Shown piece by piece: positions 59,049 to 64,000 of a stretch of 64,000 nucleotides of DNA. Source of the stretch: Moniliella sp. 'wahieum' (Eukaryota; Basidiomycota; Moniliellomycetes; Moniliellales; Moniliellaceae); the NCBI GenBank assembly GCA_003971905.1, contig RSEE01000001.1, positions 186,001 through 250,000 of the forward strand, given 5' to 3'. The position numbers and the translations under genes are program-made. The notes under the pieces were generated by a model, which saw only the letters and a list, made by a program, of their open reading frames with translations, was not told the DNA's origin and searched no databases. Positions within the stretch are counted from its first letter, which is position 1. Every line of letters starts with the position of its first letter.

Positions 59049-61979
59049 CGGCGAGATGGAGAGGGAAGAGCGAGCGAGGCGGGCAGAGGGGGGGTTGGGT
59101 CTGCGTGGCCCAGGCTGGCCGGCTGCCCCGTGCCCGAGAGGGGGCAGCTGGGCAGTGTGCCGCCTGGCGGCCTCCGATCCAGTGACATCATCAGCATCAT
59201 CTTTGCCGTAGTGCTAGTGACCTAGTGATCGATGATCGGTGACTGTCTCTTGTGACATGTGACAAGCTCCAACGCATGTGCACCGGCGAGCCGGCGACCT
59301 AACATGCTGACATCTGAGTCTGAGGCGAGAGCAATGGCCCAAGCAACCTGCCCCGTAACACGTAACCCTCCAACACAAGTGAATCCAGGCGCTGCTCTGG
59401 TTGTTGTACCGCACCCCACTGCCCACGCCGTCGCCAAGTGAGCGCTGAAAGCAGGGTATAGGTCATGGGGGTCGCGAGATGGGCCCCACTGTCAGCGCCA
59501 TCATGCATGCAGCTGATCACGCATCACGCATCGCGCTGTTCTATCCGACTCTCCCCTATGTTCTGCCCCTCATGGGCTCCTCTCTTGGAATAGATCCATC
59601 ACCTCCTCTCTCTCTCTTCTTCTCTCCGTAGGCCTTTGTCCTCGTTATTAACACCCACCCCTGGAGTTTAGGGTTATGGTTTGGACGGCCAATCGGAGCC
59701 ACGTACGGTATTTTTGGCCTCGGATCCTGGTCCAACCGAGCTGGTGGAGAGGCGAGGGAGAGACCCTCTAGTTAGAGTGGCTGCCTGCGTGCAAAGGCCC
59801 TGTTGAAGGGGTCCAGGAACTCTGGGGTAACCTGGATTACCTGGGGTGTTGTCACATTCGACGCGCTGTAATAGGCGGAATCAGACGGAGTCCTAATGAA
59901 GAGCAAGAGCGAGTAACTTCCGCTTGCAGTGGAACCGAGACGCGAGTCGTAAATTCGTAAGGGTGGTAGAAGGTGGAAGGGCAAGAGAGGGATGGAAAGG
60001 TTGTAAAAGGGGCATGTGTAACAGGGTGAACAGGGTGGTCAATAAGGACCACAGCGAGCAAGCCTTAGGGCTGCTTATATACAGAAGGAACCAGCCCTCA
60101 AGTGCCTCATGACAGGTATAAACAGATCCGGGGAACTTTCCAGAGAGGTGAAGACTACTTAATACGCAGCCCATGTTCTCACAGGCGCTGACACTGGGCG
60201 ATCGGGCGCAGCAGGTAAATGGTTCTGCCAAGACTACTATAGGCGTGACAGGCACAACGCATCGTACCGATGAGTCCATGCGACCATGGCGGGCCACGGG
60301 ATGATATCCGCAGCATCAGTAGATAAGGTTTCCGCTGGTTCTTCTCTCTCGCTAATAGTCTAACGGGACTGACGCGTGTTTCTGGATGAGAGATGTCTAC
60401 GACATGCGGGGTTCAGCGTCAGGAAATAACCGGAGCGCCCCGTCCTACTCGCCATAGTGCCGTCGAGGCCGACCAAGACGAGCACAAGAGAGCCCCACAT
60501 GGGCTTTGATCGGTATATCATGTTGAGCCATCGGGTGGCTCGTGCTTTGGCCAATGTCCCTTCAGTTCCTCCTCAGGCCTGGGAGTTCCGTTGTTTTCTC
60601 TCTCTTGTTTTTCCCTGTTCCGCAGCTTAGCCCCTGGTGGCGACTCGCTGCTTGGTGTTCCTCTGTAGACGTTGCTGGTTGGCTTAGACCATTACCACCA
60701 CCACTAGTGCGATTGCATCACCCTCGAGGACCATCTGGACTCCAGGTCTCGTCAAGCTTGAAGCTTTGGAAGGGAAATGGTATTGTCCAGGGGCACCGCC
60801 CTGCCCCGTTCGGCGCTTGTCTCCCAGTTGCCTCCCTTGTACTGGCATATACCACTGCCCCATCGCCACCTACTCAGTACCTGTCTTGTGTGACTCTCAC
60901 CCGACGGCGCGCCATCGGCCCCTGCTGGCACCATACATACATCATGCATCGTCACCTGCCCATCCCATGTGGCTCCACACGCGACCTCCATCCACCGTCC
61001 ACTGAGCATCGCATCAGTCCTCAATTCTCAAAGGCCTTACGGCCTCGTCCCGGCCTCCCGGCCCCAATGCCAACTATGCTTCAATCCTCCATCTTCGCTT
61101 TTCGCACATCGTACCCTATGCCACTGCCTATCTCGGTTCGTATATGCAATGGTACAGGGAAAATCTCCTACCCCCGACCGCGCACCGGCACCGGTCACCT
61201 GGCACCTGGCACCCCTGTCAGCCCTTTGCAGGCCAAAGTCAGCTGGATGCAGAATGTGAATTGCAACAGAGCAGGAGGGAGTGAACATCCGGCTGGACCG
61301 TCCTACGCCACGATGAGTACCGGACCGTGCGGAGTGGGAGCGAGAGTGAGGGCGTGCTGTACTCTTCCGCGCCCGGTCCCCGGTTGGCACGGGCAAGGCG
61401 CAAACCAGCAGCAACAGGAGAACAGTGAGGAGAGAGAGAAAAAAAAAGGATGGGGGTCAAGGGAAATGGGAAATGGGCACTGGGCAATTGGCAATGAGCA
61501 ATGGGCAACAGTGGTCAAAGGCGAACAGAACATAATAGAACACGAGGAGCAGCACGACGGCGAGACAGACAGAGGAAGAGGGGAGCAGGAGGGTGGGACA
61601 AAGGAGCGGGAGGGGAAGGAGGTCGACAAGGGGGTGGTCCATGAAACCAGACGTACCAACGTTCCCACGCATGCAGACAGAGGGTCGAGAATTGCAGCAA
61701 ACAGTAGTAAGGCCGAGAATGGGATGGGGGGGAGAGTAGGGACAGGAAGATGCGGGAAATGGGCACAGCAGGTAGACAGGCAGGAAGGCAGGCATACAGA
61801 CTGGGCACCGCACCGCCGCACCGAAAGCAAAGCCACGGGGTGGTGGTGGTGAGAGCAGGGTGAGCGGTTGGGTGGTGGGGTGGCGATACAAGGCTCCGAG
61901 GACTCCCCAAGGCGACCACCGATCACCGACCAACCCAATGCAATCCAATCCAATTCAACTCAATTCCATTCCATTCCAT
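59049..61979. other. Intergenic region
   Basis: Nearly 3 kb with no supported gene. 59210-59240 has CTAGTGACCTAGTGATCGATGATC-type words; 59500-59535 has CATGCATG and ATCACGCATCACGCATCGCG. 61465-61512 is an imperfect GGGCAAT/GGGAAAT repeat. 61935-61982 is a CCAAT/TCCAT simple repeat just behind the phosphatase stop. A 436-codon open frame at 60542-61852 looks non-coding. Confidence 0.55.
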
Positions 61980-64000
61980 TCAGAGGGCACAGTCGAGCAC
62001 CGCTCGTACATCTTGCACGCCAACCAAGTCTTGCAGGAACGGGCACATGTCCAACAACTCGGTATCATGCGGGTCGGAGAACCATGACGAGACGGGAACG
62101 GCGTTGGTGGCGTGGAAAATGTACGAGGCCGGCGAGTTGTCAAGAATGATCACATCGCCTACCGGCCGGCCCAGTTGTGAGAGATCTTTGACGAGGATCC
62201 CACGGTGTTGCAAGCATGATTCGCGGAATAAGCGGTGGCGAACGACGTGGTGTATGTCCAAGAGATCCAGTACAGGGTCCGCGTACTTCCCAACAGCACC
62301 CAGGCCAAAGTCAGTTTCCCAGCAAACGCACACACTTGGACAAGGGGGGGAAGAGGGGGAAGCGGGGGAAGAGGGGGATGCATACCTTGCTCAACGAAGC
62401 GGTAAAGACCACAATCTCAAATAATTCCCCCATCCGACGCAAAAACTCGTCCACCCCAGGCCGCTTGACCACGTACACGCTGTGCACCACCTCCTCAATC
62501 TCTACCGGCACAATAAAGTCGGCATTGGGGACGAGTTTGAACGAGGAGTGGACCAAGGTCTCATCCAAGTCGAGTACGAGACACTTGCGTCCTTGGTCGA
62601 CCGGAAGCAAGTCGGAAAGCAAGGGGTGCGGGTTGCCCATCTCGTCGTGAGGGATGCCTGCACCACCTTGCATGATCAACCGTTGTTCTTGCTGCTGTTC
62701 CCATTGAAGCCATTGCTCATCCAGATAGGCCGCCTGGTCTTCGGACACCCCCTCCCCTTCGTCCGTCTCGTCGGCCAGGTAACTGCTGCCGCGCCGTACG
62801 TCTCTCCTCCTCCTCCGACGAGACGACGGGGGCTGGAGAGGGCGTGTCTGCCATCTCCCCTGCGGGGGAGAGAGGGTGTGAGGATCCAGGCCAAGACCCT
62901 GACCGACTCCTGGGTCTCCGGCTGGGACGATGCTATTGTCCTCAGGGGCTGGATCGCCGTGTGCTGCCTCTAACAATTCCACCACCGAAGAGGAGGAAGG
63001 CGTAATGGTCCGCACCGATCGATGGTCCATCTTGGGCGTTGGCGGGGCCAAGGCCGAGCCCGGCGGCATCACTGCTGCTGACAGCACATCTTCCGTTTCG
63101 TCCCTGGGCAAAACGGTGCCTCCGACGATCGCCTGGTTCCCGGCAAAGAGCGAGCTGCTACGTGAATCATGGGTCCAGCGCGAGTCAGTCGAGCGCTTGT
63201 GGCGCATCGAAGGTGCTTGGAGGTTGTAGGCCACCGAGGGCGTGGCAGGAATGGCAGGCGTGCTGGGTTCGGGGATATCGTTCAACGTTCGTGCGCGCAG
63301 AGGGATCGGCCGTGTCAACAAGGGTCGTTCTTGGTGGATGGCGCCAAGGAACTGGCGGTGGCCATGTTCTTGGACAAGGTGGATGTGCCACCTGCTGCGC
63401 TCGCTCGTCCATTTTCTTCGTCCAGCGTAGGCGTGGTCGTATCCCGTTTGCCAGGAGAAGCCGACGGCGCCGAAGTCAGGGTTTCTCCGGTCGAAAAGGT
63501 GTGCCAGAGTGGGAACCCTGGGACGTGGTGGGCCGCAGGCAGTGGAGGGCGATTGGGTAGCAGGTTGTGGGGGGGTCAGCTGCTTGCTGCCCCCTGCTGG
63601 CGGGGGCTTCTCGTGGGCGCACGATTCATTGGATGTGGGCGGGGCAGGGTCGGGAGCTGACGGATGAGCAGGTAAGGAGCAAGAACAACTTGTACCACAC
63701 CTGGCATCGGTGCCGAGAAGCGCGATGGGGGCGGGAGCGAGGGCGTGACGGGCTGAGGCAAAGGCAGAGGGAACGGTGGCCGAAGCAGGTTTTTCGCTGT
63801 CGGCGGCTAAGGACTGGTCGACGGTGGTCTGGCCTGCGACGGCCGGGGCAGAGGTATGCGTGGGCAGGGGCGATGGCCTGGGGGCCTGGGCGATGAGATG
63901 GGGAGGCGGGGGGTGGGGATCGGCGGAGGAGGTGGGGCGCAGCGGGGCATGGGGAGGAGCCTGGGGGTTGGGGGCCGAGGGGCTGAGCGGGAGCAGGAGC
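61980..64000 (-). CDS. Psr/SCP-type (NIF) protein phosphatase, N-terminus outside the window
   Basis: HAD-fold Ser/Thr phosphatase of the Psr1/SCP/FCP1-like group; in yeast, Psr1/2 act at the plasma membrane in salt stress. The catalytic motif is [17 protein letters not shown] (DxDxT, about 62540-62590). It is followed by [20 protein letters not shown] and [12 protein letters not shown] 100-bp intron (62286-62385, GTATGC...AAG) leads to [10 protein letters not shown] and GVLV-type KDLSQLGRP, then [20 protein letters not shown] and [19 protein letters not shown], ending VRAVLDCAL. The DNSP...SWF.D..DTEL block is diagnostic of the SCP/Psr group. The long N-terminal half (from about 62620 to the edge) is low-complexity, Ser/Pro/Arg-rich, with frame changes near 63330 and beyond, so the start is not visible. 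Confidence 0.9.

Noticed and set aside
60542-61852. A 436-codon open frame on the plus strand
   Set aside because: Composition follows simple repeats (GGGCAAT, GAGGAGCAG) and no domain is seen; it lies in a 3-kb gap and is more likely non-coding.

Overview
The window reads as nuclear DNA of a filamentous or yeast-like fungus, most likely a basidiomycete. The evidence is the gene set (EFR3, SMI1/KNR4, TMA22, PHS1, TPT1, Rheb, tricalbin, Psr-type phosphatase, siderophore transporter, hybrid histidine kinase), short 60-120 bp GT-AG introns with frequent CTAAC-like branch points, GC-rich genes, and a fungal chromovirus. Species and class cannot be fixed from the sequence alone.

Layout. 0.2-14.6 kb holds host genes: a Ser/Thr kinase (-), TMA22/DENR (-), a RING-containing protein that may be a Far1/Ste5-type scaffold (+), an unknown gene (-), SMI1/KNR4 (+), aspartate-semialdehyde dehydrogenase (-) and the fatty-acid-elongation dehydratase PHS1 (+). 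14.6-19.7 kb is gene-poor, with a LINE remnant and mosaics of short palindromic repeats. A siderophore-type MFS transporter follows (19.7-21.8 kb). A nearly whole-length Ty3/Gypsy chromovirus with 5-bp target duplications lies at 22.7-28.5 kb on the minus strand. A more AT-rich stretch carries a fragmented tricalbin (30-34 kb) and a Shewanella-like metallophosphatase (35.8-37 kb). TPT1, Rheb and a SET-domain methyltransferase (all -) and a small SnoaL-like protein (+) fill 37.2-42.8 kb. A second LINE fragment and repeat mosaics occupy 43.5-47.5 kb. The last part is GC-rich and more intact: a GAF-type hybrid histidine kinase (+), EFR3 (-), an MFS transporter (-) and a Psr/SCP-type phosphatase (-) that runs off the right edge.

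The genes do not form one pathway. Several act in membrane-lipid and signalling biology: EFR3 (plasma-membrane PI4-kinase anchor), tricalbin (ER-plasma membrane contact), PHS1 (very-long-chain fatty acids), Rheb (TORC1), KNR4 (cell wall) and the histidine kinase. Nothing suggests a gene cluster.

The most striking feature of the window is that almost every conserved host gene changes reading frame one or more times without an intron, often next to a short homopolymer that looks one base short. The simplest explanation is an unpolished long-read assembly. Real decay is possible for the most broken genes (tricalbin, metallophosphatase). Exon structures given here are therefore read by homology and not by continuous frames. 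I found no convincing new defence or mobile system. The best leads are the probable self-priming signal of the chromovirus, a small LINE family with a distinctive C-terminal motif, and the short-repeat mosaics in the gaps.
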